Shown in pieces: positions 16,929 to 26,325 of a stretch of DNA of 52,031 bases. Origin of the DNA: Anaerolineales bacterium. Its GTDB lineage: Bacteria > Chloroflexota > Anaerolineae > Anaerolineales > Villigracilaceae. The notes beneath the pieces are model-generated. The model was not told where the DNA came from. It did not search any database and was given only the letters and a program-made list of their open reading frames with translations. The stretch's first letter is position 1. Each line of letters opens with the position of its first letter. A program made the translations under genes and the position numbers. The stretch covers positions 1 to 52,031 of the forward strand of contig JABWAU010000011.1 of the NCBI GenBank assembly GCA_013360875.1. The letters run 5' to 3'.

Positions 16929-18140
16929 ATGGCAGATGCTGTGATTGTGGACGCCATCCGCACGCCGGTTGGCGCATTGGGAGGGGTGCTCGCTTCAATC
17001 CGCCCGGACGATATGGCGGCTCTCGTTATCAGGGAAATTGTTCAACGCAACAAACTCGATCCCGCGCTCGTGGAGGAAGTCTTCTTCGGCTGCGCGAACC
17101 AGGCTGGAGAGGATAACCGCAACGTGGCGCGCATGGCAGCGCTGCTGGCGGGTTTGCCGGTGAAAGTCGCGGGTGTGACCGTGAACCGCCTGTGCGCCTC
17201 GGGGTTGAACGCAATCAATCAAGCCGCGCGAGCGATCAAAGCGGGGGAAGGGGATGTGTACATCGCGGGCGGAGTCGAATCCATGAGCCGCGCGCCCTAC
17301 TCCCTTCCAAAAGCCGAGGCGGGGTTTTCCTTCGGCAACCTGACCGCCTGGGATACGGCTTTGGGCTGGCGTTATCCAAACCCGCTGATGAAAGCCAAAT
17401 ACGGCACAGAATCCATGGGCGAGACTGCCGAAAATATCGCCGCGGAACGTCCGCACATCACGCGCGAAAAACAGGATGAATTTGCGCTTCGCAGTCATCA
17501 ACGTGCCATCGCCGCGATTGACTCAGGCAGGTTCAAAGAAGAAATTCTCCCAATTCTCATTCCCCAGAAGAAGGGCGAACCAAAAATCGTAGATACGGAT
17601 GAACGCCCGCGCCGTGACACTTCAATGGAATCGCTCGCCAAACTCAAGCCCGCGTTTGCCAAAGAGGGCGGAACTGTGACGGCGGGAAACTCGTCTGGAC
17701 TGAACGACGGCGCCGCCGCGCTGCTGATGATGAGCGAAGAAAAAGCCAGGGAACTGGGCTATAAGCCATTGGCGCGCATCGTTGCTTCCGCCGCGGCAGG
17801 CGTGGAACCGCGCGTGATGGGCATCGGTCCCGTCCCTGCAGTGACAAAAGTCCTGCGGCGCGCGGGACTGACGATTAAGGACATCGGCTTGATCGAACTA
17901 AACGAAGCCTTCGCCGTCCAATCGCTGGCGGTCATCGAGGATTTGGGTCTCGATCCCGAAATCGTCAACGTCAACGGCGGCGCCATCGCCATCGGGCATC
18001 CGCTTGGTTGTTCGGGCGCGCGGCTGATGACCACGCTCGTTCACGAGATGCGTCTGCGTGGGAACGTGAAATACGGGCTTGCGACTCTCTGTGTCGGCGT
18101 CGGTCAGGGCGAAGCGACGGTTGTCGAATTTATCGGTTGA
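16929..18140 (+). CDS. Thiolase (acetyl-CoA C-acyltransferase family)
   Basis: The 403-residue protein is a complete thiolase. Its nucleophilic Cys89 is in N-R-L-C-A-S-G-L, with [15 protein letters not shown], and the C-terminal catalytic Cys in L-C-V-G-V-G-Q-G. It either joins two acetyl-CoA or cleaves 3-oxoacyl-CoA; the sequence resembles degradative thiolases such as PcaF/FadA. The frame is open from a GTG at 16890, but the ATG at 16929 has GGAGG six bases upstream and fits the family start. It may share acyl-CoA metabolism with the divergent oxidoreductase operon. Confidence 0.92.
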   Translation: MADAVIVDAIRTPVGALGGVLASIRPDDMAALVIREIVQRNKLDPALVEEVFFGCANQAGEDNRNVARMAALLAGLPVKVAGVTVNRLCASGLNAINQAARAIKAGEGDVYIAGGVESMSRAPYSLPKAEAGFSFGNLTAWDTALGWRYPNPLMKAKYGTESMGETAENIAAERPHITREKQDEFALRSHQRAIAAIDSGRFKEEILPILIPQKKGEPKIVDTDERPRRDTSMESLAKLKPAFAKEGGTVTAGNSSGLNDGAAALLMMSEEKARELGYKPLARIVASAAAGVEPRVMGIGPVPAVTKVLRRAGLTIKDIGLIELNEAFAVQSLAVIEDLGLDPEIVNVNGGAIAIGHPLGCSGARLMTTLVHEMRLRGNVKYGLATLCVGVGQGEATVVEFIG

Positions 18141-18148
18141 TTTTTGTA

Positions 18149-18206
18149 GTCGAAGGTCAAAAGTCGAAAGTCGAAATCTGACCTGCGACCTTCGACTCTC
18201 GACTCC
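18149..18206. repeat. GTCGAAGGTC-type inverted repeat
   Basis: GTCGAAGGTC with AAGTCGAAAGTCGAA, then GCGACCTTCGACTCTCGAC, form an imperfect hairpin between the thiolase and the Asp-box lipoprotein gene. Related sequences occur at 8176-8222 and 26269-26309. It could act as a terminator or simply be a dispersed repeat. Confidence 0.55.
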
Positions 18207-18218
18207 ACAAGGAGATGA

Positions 18219-19373
18219 ATGAAACGAATCTTTTCTATTCTGCTCCTCTTATTGTTGATTACAGCCTGTAACGTTCCCTCCGCGCCGGTTGCAGAGGAAA
18301 CGCCCGCGCCTTACTCTCCCGATACGCCGTCGCCTCCATATATCAACGCGCCGCTGGTCGAATCTCCTGCGCTGGTCTCCATTCACTTCTTCAACGAACT
18401 CGATGGCTGGGGAGTGACCGAAACGCAGATCGTCCGCACGAACGACGGCGGGATCACGTGGTACGACGTCACACCTCAGGGACTCGCCGAGGCAGGCTAC
18501 AGCATCGAGTTATTCGCTTTGGATCACGACAATATCTGGGCGCACAAACCGGATTTCAGCAACTTTCCAAAGAGCGGAACTTTATATTACACGTCCGACG
18601 GCGGCATGACGTGGACGAATCGGACCACTCCGTTCAGCGGCGCACACCTTCATTTCCTCGATGCAAACAACGGCTGGGCGTTGGCCGATCTTGGCGTTGC
18701 CGCAGGCTCGAACGCGGTCGCCGTATATCAAACGGCCGACGGCGGCGCGACGTGGACTCAAAAATATACCAACGACCCCAACCTCGAAAACGCAGATGGA
18801 TCGCTCCCGTTCGGCGGGCTCAAGTCCGGGCTTGCGCCGTTGAACATGCAAACGGCGTGGGTCTATGGCGTCACCTACGCGCCCGGCATCGTGTACCTCC
18901 ATCGCACGGACGATGGCGGGGCAAGTTGGCGCGAGGTGACATTGCCTCTGCCGCCCGGCGCGGAAACCTCCGAACTGGGCATTGACCGCGATCAAATGGA
19001 ATTCGTTTCGCCCAGCGACGGCTTCATCGCCCTGCGCCTGACCGGGGACGCGTATCAACTTGCCATATACGTCACGCGCGACGGCGGGAATACGTGGACG
19101 CTCACGCCGACGCTCATTCCCAACGGCGGCTCCGTGGATTTCTTGTCGGCGGAGGAGGCGGTCGTTTATAACGGCGAGCAGTTCTACGTCACGCGCGACG
19201 CGGCGCGCACGTGGACCATCCTCCCGCCGGACGTGAACTTCGGCGACACGTTCGCTTTCATGGATTTTGTCAACCCGAATTCGGGCTGGGTCATCACGCT
19301 CGACCCGACCCATCGTCGTTCGTTGTATCGAACCCATGATGGAGGCGCGACATGGCTTCCCATAAATTCCTGA
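18219..19373 (+). CDS. Asp-box (BNR/Ycf48-like) beta-propeller lipoprotein
   Basis: A lipoprotein signal peptide ends with the lipobox L-I-T-A-C at residue 17. The rest holds about seven Asp-box repeats, S/T-x-D-G-G-x-T-W: R-T-N-D-G-G-I-T-W, Y-T-S-D-G-G-M-T-W, Q-T-A-D-G-G-A-T-W, R-T-D-D-G-G-A-S-W, V-T-R-D-G-G-N-T-W, V-T-R-D-A-A-R-T-W and R-T-H-D-G-G-A-T-W. This pattern forms a beta-propeller like Ycf48 or sialidases. No sialidase catalytic residues were recognised, so a binding or scaffold role at the cell surface is likelier. The ATG follows AAGGAG. The next lipoprotein gene overlaps its end by 22 bp. Confidence 0.85.
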   Translation: MKRIFSILLLLLLITACNVPSAPVAEETPAPYSPDTPSPPYINAPLVESPALVSIHFFNELDGWGVTETQIVRTNDGGITWYDVTPQGLAEAGYSIELFALDHDNIWAHKPDFSNFPKSGTLYYTSDGGMTWTNRTTPFSGAHLHFLDANNGWALADLGVAAGSNAVAVYQTADGGATWTQKYTNDPNLENADGSLPFGGLKSGLAPLNMQTAWVYGVTYAPGIVYLHRTDDGGASWREVTLPLPPGAETSELGIDRDQMEFVSPSDGFIALRLTGDAYQLAIYVTRDGGNTWTLTPTLIPNGGSVDFLSAEEAVVYNGEQFYVTRDAARTWTILPPDVNFGDTFAFMDFVNPNSGWVITLDPTHRRSLYRTHDGGATWLPINS

Positions 19374-20281
19374 GTTGGATTTTGAGCCTCTGCCTGCTTT
19401 TGACCGCGTGCCGGAGTTTTGCCTCGGACTCCCCGACGCCTGCCCCGGTTTCCGAACCAACTTCCCTTCCCGACACCCCGACCCCAACGCCCGCGCCCGA
19501 TTACATGACCCGGTTGATGAACGCGGAATACCAACTCGGACTCACGGATGCGCTTCGCGTGGTGCAGTTGACCGACGGCAAATTCGAGCAGGGCGCGCCC
19601 GGCAGCGTTGACCGCGTCTCCGCGGCTCTAACCGGCTTTGCCGCGCGCGGCGACCTGGACGGCGACGGTCGCAATGAATACGCCGCGCTCGTTTCCGAGA
19701 ATTACGGCGGCACGGGAGTGTTCGTCTTTCTTGCTGTGTTCGACGACGCGGATGGAAAGCCGACCTTTCGAACCTCGGCATTGGTGGACGACAGGCCCCT
19801 GTTGAACGATCTTTCGATTGCAAGCGGTCAAATCTTTCTGGACGCCGCGATCCACAAATCGGACGACCCGATGTGCTGTCCCACCCTGCGTACGACGCGG
19901 CATTACCGGCTGATCCACAACCAGTTGAAGATGACCGATTACGTCACGTTCACCCCGGACGGAAGACCGCGCGCGATCACCATCGAATCGCCCGCCGATG
20001 GGACGGAGGTCTTCAAATCGGTCCCGATCAGAGGCAGCATAACGATCGCACCGTTCGAGAACAACCTGATCTATGGCATTTATGACGCGGGCGGCATCCT
20101 GCTTTCGGAGGGACACATCACAGTGGATGCGCCGGACCACGGTGCGCCCGGCACGTTCGAGCAGACGATCCTGCTGGGGAATTTTCTCTCCGGCACAGTG
20201 ATACGCGTCAGGGTGCAGGATTTTAACCAGGAAGACGGTTCCCTGTTTGCCATGGATTCGGTGGAATTGGTTGTAAAATAA
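19352..20281 (+). CDS. Lipoprotein with DGDG motif and Gmad2-like domain
   Basis: The 309-residue protein has a lipoprotein signal (L-L-L-T-A-C at residue 20) and a Pro/Thr-rich linker. A middle domain has the calcium-like motif D-L-D-G-D-G-R-N-E. Residues from about 208 (I-T-I-E-S-P-A-D-G-T-E-V) look like the immunoglobulin-like Gmad2 domain found in secreted and spore-related proteins. A C-C pair in M-C-C-P-T could form a disulfide. Its start lies inside the 3' end of the propeller gene, so the two are translated together and probably work together at the cell surface. Function unknown. Confidence 0.75.
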   Translation: MASHKFLSWILSLCLLLTACRSFASDSPTPAPVSEPTSLPDTPTPTPAPDYMTRLMNAEYQLGLTDALRVVQLTDGKFEQGAPGSVDRVSAALTGFAARGDLDGDGRNEYAALVSENYGGTGVFVFLAVFDDADGKPTFRTSALVDDRPLLNDLSIASGQIFLDAAIHKSDDPMCCPTLRTTRHYRLIHNQLKMTDYVTFTPDGRPRAITIESPADGTEVFKSVPIRGSITIAPFENNLIYGIYDAGGILLSEGHITVDAPDHGAPGTFEQTILLGNFLSGTVIRVRVQDFNQEDGSLFAMDSVELVVK

Positions 20282-20326
20282 CACAGCAGGATATTACCCC
20301 GCTTCATAAACTTATCGGAGGAGAGT

Positions 20327-20740
20327 ATGCCCAACACAGTTCGCGATTGGATGTCCAGCCCCGTTGTTGTCGTTGACCCGGATTCGAGCGTCAAATATGC
20401 GCTCACGCTGATGCGCCGCCGCAAGATCCATAGCGTGGTCGTGGACATATCGGAGAAGAATCCCGCCTATGGGATCGTGACGACGACCGACATCCGCGAC
20501 AAGATCGTCGCGGAGGGGCGCAACCCCGCGGAGACGACCGTGCGCGAGATCATGTCCGGTCCCATCGTCACCGGAAAACCTGGTTGGACGCTGATGGAAT
20601 GTTCCAAGGTGATGCAGGAACACCGAATCCACCACCTGCCGATCGCGGACGAAAGCGGCGCGTTGATCGGCTTGATATCGGCGACGGATATTTTCATGGC
20701 GGTGGAGGAGATCGGCTGGCAGGGGGATTTGAATAGTTGA
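20327..20740 (+). CDS. CBS-domain pair protein
   Basis: The 137-residue protein consists of two CBS domains, about residues 5-60 (V-R-D-W-M-S-S-P-V-V-V-V through G-I-V-T-T-T-D-I-R-D-K) and 70-130 (V-R-E-I-M-S-G-P-I-V through G-L-I-S-A-T-D-I-F). Such pairs bind adenine nucleotides and control partner proteins or act as free energy sensors. GGAGGAGAGT precedes the ATG. There is no fused effector, and the partner is unknown. Confidence 0.9.
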   Translation: MPNTVRDWMSSPVVVVDPDSSVKYALTLMRRRKIHSVVVDISEKNPAYGIVTTTDIRDKIVAEGRNPAETTVREIMSGPIVTGKPGWTLMECSKVMQEHRIHHLPIADESGALIGLISATDIFMAVEEIGWQGDLNS

Positions 20741-20789
20741 TTTTCGATCCGGGGGCGGGTGGGCTTATCCATCTTTGCGGGTTGAAACG

Positions 20790-21413
20790 ATGCCGAAGCA
20801 AAAGTATTACGTCGTGTGGAAAGGACGCAAGACCGGTATCTTCACCTCGTGGGCGGAATGTGAAAAGCAGGTGAAGGGTTTTGCCGGCGCGGAGTACAAA
20901 GCGTTTGGCACGCTCAGGGAGGCGGAGACAGCCTTTCGGTCGAAGTATGAAGCGTACAAAGGGAAGCCATCCTCTTTGGGAAAATGGAGGGAGGCGAGCG
21001 TCAAGCCCATCCTTCCATCCATCTGCGTGGACGCGGCTTGCAGCGGTTCGCCCGGCACGCTCGAGTATCGCGGCGTGTATACCGAATCGTCAAAGGAGAT
21101 TTTCCGAGTGGGTCCGTTCCCGGATGGGACGAATAACGTGGGCGAATTCCTGGCGATCGTCCATGCGCTGGCGTGGATGGCGAAGAACAATAAGCGGATA
21201 TCGGTCTATTCGGACTCTGAGAGCGCCATTGCGTGGGTCTATACCGGCGAGTGTGGGACGCAACTCAAACGCACATCGCGCAACGCGCCGATCTTTGTTT
21301 TAATCCGCAGCGCTGAGAACTGGCTCGCGGAAAACGAACTGCTCGACGATGCAGTGCTGAAATGGGACACGGAATTATGGGGCGAGATCCCTGCAGATTT
21401 TGGGAGGAAGTGA
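20790..21413 (+). CDS. RNase H family protein with viroplasmin-like N-domain
   Basis: Residues 1-45 (K-Y-Y-V-V-W-K-G-R-K-T-G-I-F, then W-A-E-C through Y-K-A-F) match the viroplasmin/RNase H N-terminal hybrid-binding domain. The C-terminal domain is RNase HI-like: V-D-A-A-C-S-G-S-P-G with the first Asp, N-N-V-G-E-F-L-A with the Glu, Y-S-D-S-E-S-A-I with the second Asp, and a final Asp in A-D-F-G. It should cleave RNA in RNA-DNA hybrids. The ATG at 20790 is preferred to a TTG at 20775. It is followed by a convergent gap filled with hairpins (about 21428-21490). Confidence 0.82.
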   Translation: MPKQKYYVVWKGRKTGIFTSWAECEKQVKGFAGAEYKAFGTLREAETAFRSKYEAYKGKPSSLGKWREASVKPILPSICVDAACSGSPGTLEYRGVYTESSKEIFRVGPFPDGTNNVGEFLAIVHALAWMAKNNKRISVYSDSESAIAWVYTGECGTQLKRTSRNAPIFVLIRSAENWLAENELLDDAVLKWDTELWGEIPADFGRK

Positions 21414-21427
21414 GGGGGTGGGAAAGC

Positions 21428-21490
21428 CGGCAAGCAGACAAGTAAACAAAGCACACAAGAGGCAACGCGCCTACTTGTGTCAACTGTGTA
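21428..21490. repeat. Hairpin in a convergent intergenic gap
   Basis: CACAAGAGGC and GCCTACTTGTG pair around AACGC, within longer weak symmetry (GGCAAGCAG to CTGTGTACCTGCC). It lies between the stops of the RNase H gene and the DUF503 gene and could end transcription from both sides. Confidence 0.45.
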
Positions 21491-21495
21491 CCTGC

Positions 21496-21780
21496 CTAGA
21501 TATACATTTCGATCCGCGCCTCTATCACATCTCCATCCGTCCAATTTGCTTCCACCCATTTTGCCACAGTCTGCATCGCGGATTCAAGATGCCCGCGTCC
21601 GTTCCCGACCATCGCGCAGACGATGATCGCCTCCTGCCATGCATCCTGCGAATCCATCTCTGCCACAGAGACGTTGAACTCGCGATGCAAACGGGATATG
21701 AGAGGCTTGATCCGTCCGCGCTTTTCTTTGAGCGAGGAACAGGCGGGGAGGCGGAGATGAATGGTGAGGGCGGCGAGCAT
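21496..21780 (-). CDS. DUF503 family protein
   Basis: The 94-residue protein fits DUF503 over its length: L-T-I-H-L-R-L-P-A-C-S-S-L-K-E-K-R (about residues 5-21) followed by I-K-P-L-I-S-R-L-H-R-E-F-N-V-S-V-A-E-M-D. DUF503 proteins are small, and many bacteria encode them near ribosome-maturation genes; their role is not known. The frame is open to 21819, but the ATG at 21780 fits the family start. It has no Shine-Dalgarno site, and a -10 box (TATACT) lies six bases before it, so the mRNA may be leaderless. Confidence 0.85.
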   Translation of the reverse strand: MLAALTIHLRLPACSSLKEKRGRIKPLISRLHREFNVSVAEMDSQDAWQEAIIVCAMVGNGRGHLESAMQTVAKWVEANWTDGDVIEARIEMYI

Positions 21781-21786
21781 GGGGAG

Positions 21787-21816
21787 AGTATACAAGGAAA
21801 CACGTACACAGGTAAA
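21787..21816 (-). promoter_or_regulatory. Promoter of the DUF503 gene, probably leaderless
   Basis: On the minus strand TTTACC (21816-21811), an 18-base spacer and TATACT (21792-21787) end six bases before the ATG. Transcription would begin at or next to the start codon. Confidence 0.5.
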
Positions 21817-21843
21817 CAAGACACGTATTTCCCGTGTATCCTT

Positions 21844-22281
21844 TTAGGTGTGTGCTGTCCACTTTTTCATTGTCTCGCGTAATTTGCCTGCCAGTTCAGC
21901 CGCCTCCTCATCGCTACAAGAATCGTCCCTTGAAAGGAATTTCACCCCGCGCTCCGCGACATCCCTCCCGCGCGGGACGAGCCAATTATGAAAGTGGGGT
22001 TGTCCTTCCATCGTGGCGAGTTGATAAATGCGTTCGGCATCCGTGTGAGTTCTGAGCGCATGGTAAATCTTTTTCATCACATTTCCCAGCGAAGCGGACT
22101 CCTCGTCCGTCATTTCTGCATAGTCCAAAAAGTGACGCTTCGATTCGATGAACAGCGTTCCCAGCGGACCCAACTTCCCCGGCGCATGGCAGACCCTCCA
22201 ATGCCCGTCTTCGTAGATGTAGCCGCCGGGCGGGGCGGCTTCCTGTCCCTTGTGTTTGCGGCAGATGAAGCAGGATTCCAT
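21844..22281 (-). CDS. HIT-like nucleotide-binding protein
   Basis: The 145-residue protein starts M-E-S-C-F-I-C, a zinc-type cysteine pair also found in other HIT-family proteins. The histidine triad appears as Q-P-H-F-H-N-W-L (about residues 94-101) with only two of the usual His. The middle region, F-I-E-S-K-R-H-F-L-D-Y-A-E-M-T-D-E-E, is typical. HIT proteins hydrolyse or transfer nucleoside phosphates. The divergent second half of the triad makes the activity uncertain. It is transcribed away from folC, 50 bp apart. Confidence 0.75.
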   Translation of the reverse strand: MESCFICRKHKGQEAAPPGGYIYEDGHWRVCHAPGKLGPLGTLFIESKRHFLDYAEMTDEESASLGNVMKKIYHALRTHTDAERIYQLATMEGQPHFHNWLVPRGRDVAERGVKFLSRDDSCSDEEAAELAGKLRETMKKWTAHT

Positions 22282-22296
22282 AAGTTAACCTCGTGA

Positions 22297-22325
22297 TTTA
22301 CGTTTTACGGATTACGATTTACAAT
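22297..22325 (+). promoter_or_regulatory. Candidate leaderless promoter of folC
   Basis: TTTACG (22297-22302), a 17-base spacer and TACAAT (22320-22325) end seven bases before the folC ATG at 22333, and no Shine-Dalgarno sequence is visible. Confidence 0.45.
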
Positions 22326-22332
22326 CCCTCGC

Positions 22333-23706
22333 ATGACCGACATCGAAACCGCCTACAACAAAGCCCTTGATTATCTCTACTCTTTCGTGGATTATAGCCT
22401 GAAACATGCCTCCGAACTTGCGAAAGCGGAGTTCAACCTGGATCGCATGTTCGCCTTGATGGAGGAACTTGGCAATCCCCAGAACGCATATCCCATCCTC
22501 CACGTGGCAGGGACAAAGGGGAAGGGGTCGGTTTCAGCTTTGTGCGCGTCGGCGCTTCGTGCGGCGGGATACAGGGTCGGGTTGTACACGTCGCCGCATT
22601 TGCTGGATTATGTGGAGCGGATTCAGGTCAACGGCGAGCCGATCTCACATGAGGAATTGGTCGAGTTGGTGGAAGAGGTCAAACCGGCGGTACTGCGTAT
22701 TCCGTTTTTGACGACGTTCGAGATTACGACCGCTCTCGGATTTCTGGCTTTTGCCAGGCAGGGATGCAACGCGGCGGTGATCGAAGTCGGGTTGGGGGGG
22801 AGGTTGGACGCGACGAACATCGTCATGCCAAAGGTTTCGGTGATCACGTCGCTGTCGTATGACCACATGGCAGTGCTGGGAGATACGCTGGCGAAGATTG
22901 CTAGCGAGAAAGCAGGAATTATCAAGGAAGGAATTCCGGTAGTCTCTGCCCCGCAAAAAGAGGAAGCCCTCGAGGTCTTGGAGCGTGCAGCCAAACTGAA
23001 AGATTGCAGGTTTATTTTGGTTGGCAAGGATATTAAGTTTGAAAAGATTGAATCGTCGCTGGATGGACAGACGCTGGGGTTGTCAGCGAGCAGTGAGCCG
23101 TCGTTGATTGATGCCGCCCGGCGTGTGGAATTGAAAATACCCTTGCTTGGTAATCATCAACTCGAAAACGCCGCGACCGCATACACCGCGCTCAAAGTCA
23201 GCGGGATGCCAATTTCCGACGAAGCCATCCAAAAGGGATTTCCTCAGGTAAAATGGCGCGCCCGCTTCGAGATCGTGCGGCGCGACCCGCCGGTCATTTT
23301 TGATTCGGCGCACAACGCGGATTCGTTTGCGAAGTTGAGTGAAACGCTCGAAGAGTATTTTCCCGGCAAACAGGTCCTTCTCATCTTTGGCGCGTCGGAG
23401 GATAAGAACATCCCCGGTATGTTCGCGGAGATGAAGCCGCGGATCAGGAAACTCATTGTCACGCGCGCAGATCATCCGCGCGCGCTCGAAGCGGAGAAAA
23501 TTGTCGGGTTGGCGAATCAGGCCGGGATCCCGAATGAAGCGATCACTCCTGTTGAGTCCGCGTTGGCGCGGGCGTTGGAGTTCTCCGCGAATGATGGTAG
23601 CATTGTCCTGTCCGCCGGCAGCATCTTTGTGACGGCGGAAGTCATGCAGGCATGGAATAATCTTGAGGCGTCATTGCGAGGGCGAAAACCCGAGGCAATC
23701 CCGTAA
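22333..23706 (+). CDS. folC: Folylpolyglutamate/dihydrofolate synthase
   Basis: The 457-residue Mur-ligase-like enzyme has the ATP loop H-V-A-G-T-K-G-K-G-S-V-S (about residues 57-68) and the folate-binding Y-T-S-P-H-L-L-D-Y-V-E-R-I. It also has E-V-G-L-G-G-R-L-D-A-T-N and D-S-A-H-N-A-D-S. It adds glutamate to folates and may also make dihydrofolate from dihydropteroate. The last 12 or so codons (A-S-L-R-G-R-K-P-E-A-I-P) come from a dispersed repeat that begins at 23670, so the native C-terminus has probably been replaced. Confidence 0.92.
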   Translation: MTDIETAYNKALDYLYSFVDYSLKHASELAKAEFNLDRMFALMEELGNPQNAYPILHVAGTKGKGSVSALCASALRAAGYRVGLYTSPHLLDYVERIQVNGEPISHEELVELVEEVKPAVLRIPFLTTFEITTALGFLAFARQGCNAAVIEVGLGGRLDATNIVMPKVSVITSLSYDHMAVLGDTLAKIASEKAGIIKEGIPVVSAPQKEEALEVLERAAKLKDCRFILVGKDIKFEKIESSLDGQTLGLSASSEPSLIDAARRVELKIPLLGNHQLENAATAYTALKVSGMPISDEAIQKGFPQVKWRARFEIVRRDPPVIFDSAHNADSFAKLSETLEEYFPGKQVLLIFGASEDKNIPGMFAEMKPRIRKLIVTRADHPRALEAEKIVGLANQAGIPNEAITPVESALARALEFSANDGSIVLSAGSIFVTAEVMQAWNNLEASLRGRKPEAIP

Positions 23707-23742
23707 TCGGGGTGGGGATTGCTTCGCGGCTCCCGCAATGAC
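23670..23742. repeat. GTCATTGCGAG palindromic repeat, complete copy
   Basis: GTCATTGCGAG at 23670-23680 and CCGCAATGAC at 23733-23742 are terminal inverted arms; inside, GGCAATCCC and GGGATTGC pair again. The 73-bp element covers the end of folC and stops 11 bp before the lon ATG. A degenerate copy lies at 6967, and a variant with other arms at 27154. Confidence 0.75.
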
Positions 23743-23753
23743 ATGAGGCAACT

Positions 23754-26225
23754 ATGAGTCACCCGAAAGAATGGTATGAAGAAGATAATTTCGATCTGAC
23801 CCTCTCGCAGCGCACGGAGGAGTTGTATCGCATCCCCAACCGCGAGGCGGACGAAAGAGGCACGATCCAGGCGGCGGTGCTGCCGCTGCGCGACCTGATC
23901 ATTTTCCCGCGCATGGTCTCGCCGATCTTTGTGGGGCGCGAGGCGTCCCTGCTTGCGGTGGAGGAGGCGCAGCGCAAGGGGTTGACCGTCATCGGACTCA
24001 CGCAGACCGACCCGGAACAGGATCATCCCGGCATTGGGGATTTTTTGCCGGTGGGCGTGGAGATGGCGGTTGGGCGTCTGCTTGCGATGCCGGACGGTTC
24101 GCATTCCGCCCTCGTGCAGGGACGCCGCCGCGTGGAGATCGTGGAATTCGTCCGCACGGTTCCTTATCTTGTGGCGCGCGCCCGCGTCGTCCCTGAACCT
24201 CAAACTGCGGACCGCCAAACGCAGGCTCTCATGCGCTCGGTCCTCGATCTGTTCGATCGCTGCGTGCAGTTGGACCGCACCATTCCCGAAGAGGCGCATC
24301 TCTTCGCGATGAACATTTCGGAACCCGGCTGGCTGGCGGATATGATCGCCACCTCGCTGGCTTTGAATTACGAAGCGAAGCAAACCCTGTTATTGCTTCT
24401 GAACGTACGCGAACGCCTGCGGGCGCTGAACAAGATCCTGGCGCAGGAGGTGGACGTATTGGAACTGGAGGACGAGATCCACGCGCGCGTGCAGGACGAG
24501 GTGGATAAGAGTCAGCGCGAGTTCTATTTGCGCGAACAGATGCGGCAGATCCAGAACGAATTGGGCGAGGGCGATGTCTTTACGAAGGACGCCTCCGAAC
24601 TCAAGAAAAAACTGGAGGCGGCGAACCTGCCCGATGAACCCAAGTCTGTGGCGCTCAAGGAATTGGAGCGCCTGAACCAGATGCCGCCAATGGCGCCCGA
24701 GGTGGGCATCATCCGCACGTACATTGACTGGATCGTGGAACTGCCGTGGTCGAATTTCACGCCGGATAACCTCGACGTGAAGAACGCGGCGAAGATCCTC
24801 GAACGCGACCATTACGGATTGAAGAAGGCAAAAGAGCGCATCCTCGAATACATTGCCGTTCGTTCGTTGAAGCCGAAGAAGGAACGTCAGCCGATCTTGT
24901 GCTTTGTGGGCCCGCCCGGCACCGGCAAGACCTCGCTGGGGCGTTCGATTGCGGAGGCTTTGGGCAGGAAGTTCGTGCGCGTGTCGTTGGGCGGCGTGCG
25001 CGACGAGGCTGAAATTCGCGGACACCGCCGCACGTACATCGGCGCGCTGCCCGGGCGCATCATCCAGACCATGAAGCGGGCGGGGACGTCCAATCCGCTG
25101 TTCATGCTGGATGAGATTGACAAATTGTATTCCGATTTTCGCGGCGATCCTGCCTCGGCGATGCTCGAAGTGCTCGACCCGGAACAAAACAACGCGTTCA
25201 GCGATCATTATCTCGAATTGCCGTTCGATCTCTCGAAGGTCATGTTCGTGACGACCGCCAATTACCTGGGCACCATCCCGCCTGCGCTGCTCGACCGCAT
25301 GGAAGTGATCGAGTTCCCCGGTTACATCGAGGAGGAAAAACTCGAAATCGCGAATCGTTATTTGATCCCGCGTCAGATGGATGAAAATGGATTGGACGGG
25401 ATCAACCTGCGGTTCGAGACCGAAGCGGTGCGGCGGATCATCCGCGAATACACGTACGAGGCGGGCGTCCGCAATTTGGAGCGCGAGATCGGCAAAGTCC
25501 TTCGCAAAGTGGCGCGTCTGAAGGCGGAGGGGAAGAAGTATCCGACCCTGATTTCCTCTGAAGCGGTGGAGAAGTTACTGGGTCCGCAGCAGTTCTTTCA
25601 GCCCGAAGCCGAACGCTCGGACGAAGTGGGCGTGGTCACTTCGCTGGCGTGGACGGAGAACGGCGGCGAGATCATGCCGGTGGAAGTGGCGATATTGGAA
25701 GGCAAGGGCGGCTTGCAGATGACCGGACAGATCGGCGACGTGATGCAGGAATCGGGGCAGGCGGCGCTGACGTACATCAAGTCGCGCGCCGCGCAGTTGA
25801 ACATTGACCTGGAGGTCTTCGAACGCATGGACATTCACGTCCACATGTCGGAGGGCGCCATTCCGAAGGATGGACCTTCCGCCGGGATTACGATGGCGAC
25901 GGCGGTCATCTCCGCCTTGACGGGGCGCCCGGTCTACCGGCACGTGGGCATGACCGGCGAGATCACCCTGCGCGGGCGCGTGCTTCCCATCGGTGGCGTG
26001 CGCGAGAAGGTGCTGGCGGCGCATCGCGCCGGACTGAAGACCGTCATTCTGCCCGAAAAGAATTTGAAGGATCTGGTGGACCTGCCCAAAGCCGCGCGGA
26101 ATGACTTGAAGATCATCCCGGTCCAGCACATGGACGACGTGCTGAAGATCGCGCTTTCACCGGAGGTTGTGGTGGAACCGCCGAGACCGAAGAAACAAAA
26201 GAACGAGGAAAATGAAGGAGAATGA
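23754..26225 (+). CDS. lon: ATP-dependent Lon protease
   Basis: The 823-residue protein has the full LonA plan. An N-terminal substrate domain starts near residue 42 ([10 protein letters not shown]). The AAA+ module has Walker [11 protein letters not shown] near 386 and Walker [10 protein letters not shown]. The protease domain has the catalytic dyad Ser in K-D-G-P-S-A-G-I-T (about 708) and Lys in V-R-E-K-V-L-A-A-H (about 750). It degrades misfolded and regulatory proteins in the cytosol. The tail is charged ([11 protein letters not shown]). GAGG precedes the ATG, directly after a dispersed repeat. Confidence 0.97.
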   Translation: MSHPKEWYEEDNFDLTLSQRTEELYRIPNREADERGTIQAAVLPLRDLIIFPRMVSPIFVGREASLLAVEEAQRKGLTVIGLTQTDPEQDHPGIGDFLPVGVEMAVGRLLAMPDGSHSALVQGRRRVEIVEFVRTVPYLVARARVVPEPQTADRQTQALMRSVLDLFDRCVQLDRTIPEEAHLFAMNISEPGWLADMIATSLALNYEAKQTLLLLLNVRERLRALNKILAQEVDVLELEDEIHARVQDEVDKSQREFYLREQMRQIQNELGEGDVFTKDASELKKKLEAANLPDEPKSVALKELERLNQMPPMAPEVGIIRTYIDWIVELPWSNFTPDNLDVKNAAKILERDHYGLKKAKERILEYIAVRSLKPKKERQPILCFVGPPGTGKTSLGRSIAEALGRKFVRVSLGGVRDEAEIRGHRRTYIGALPGRIIQTMKRAGTSNPLFMLDEIDKLYSDFRGDPASAMLEVLDPEQNNAFSDHYLELPFDLSKVMFVTTANYLGTIPPALLDRMEVIEFPGYIEEEKLEIANRYLIPRQMDENGLDGINLRFETEAVRRIIREYTYEAGVRNLEREIGKVLRKVARLKAEGKKYPTLISSEAVEKLLGPQQFFQPEAERSDEVGVVTSLAWTENGGEIMPVEVAILEGKGGLQMTGQIGDVMQESGQAALTYIKSRAAQLNIDLEVFERMDIHVHMSEGAIPKDGPSAGITMATAVISALTGRPVYRHVGMTGEITLRGRVLPIGGVREKVLAAHRAGLKTVILPEKNLKDLVDLPKAARNDLKIIPVQHMDDVLKIALSPEVVVEPPRPKKQKNEENEGE

Positions 26226-26268
26226 GGGAAGTGAGTTGACCGTCAAAGGTGAGAAGTAAAAGGTAAAA

Positions 26269-26309
26269 GGTCGAAGGTCAAAGATCTATCCAACTCTAGA
26301 CCTTCGACC
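26269..26309. repeat. GGTCGAAGGTC inverted repeat
   Basis: GGTCGAAGGTC and GACCTTCGACC form a perfect 11-bp stem between lon and the SDR gene. It belongs to the same family as the sequence at 18149-18206 and could also end lon transcripts. Confidence 0.6.
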
Positions 26310-26325
26310 TATATAACGAGGGTTC

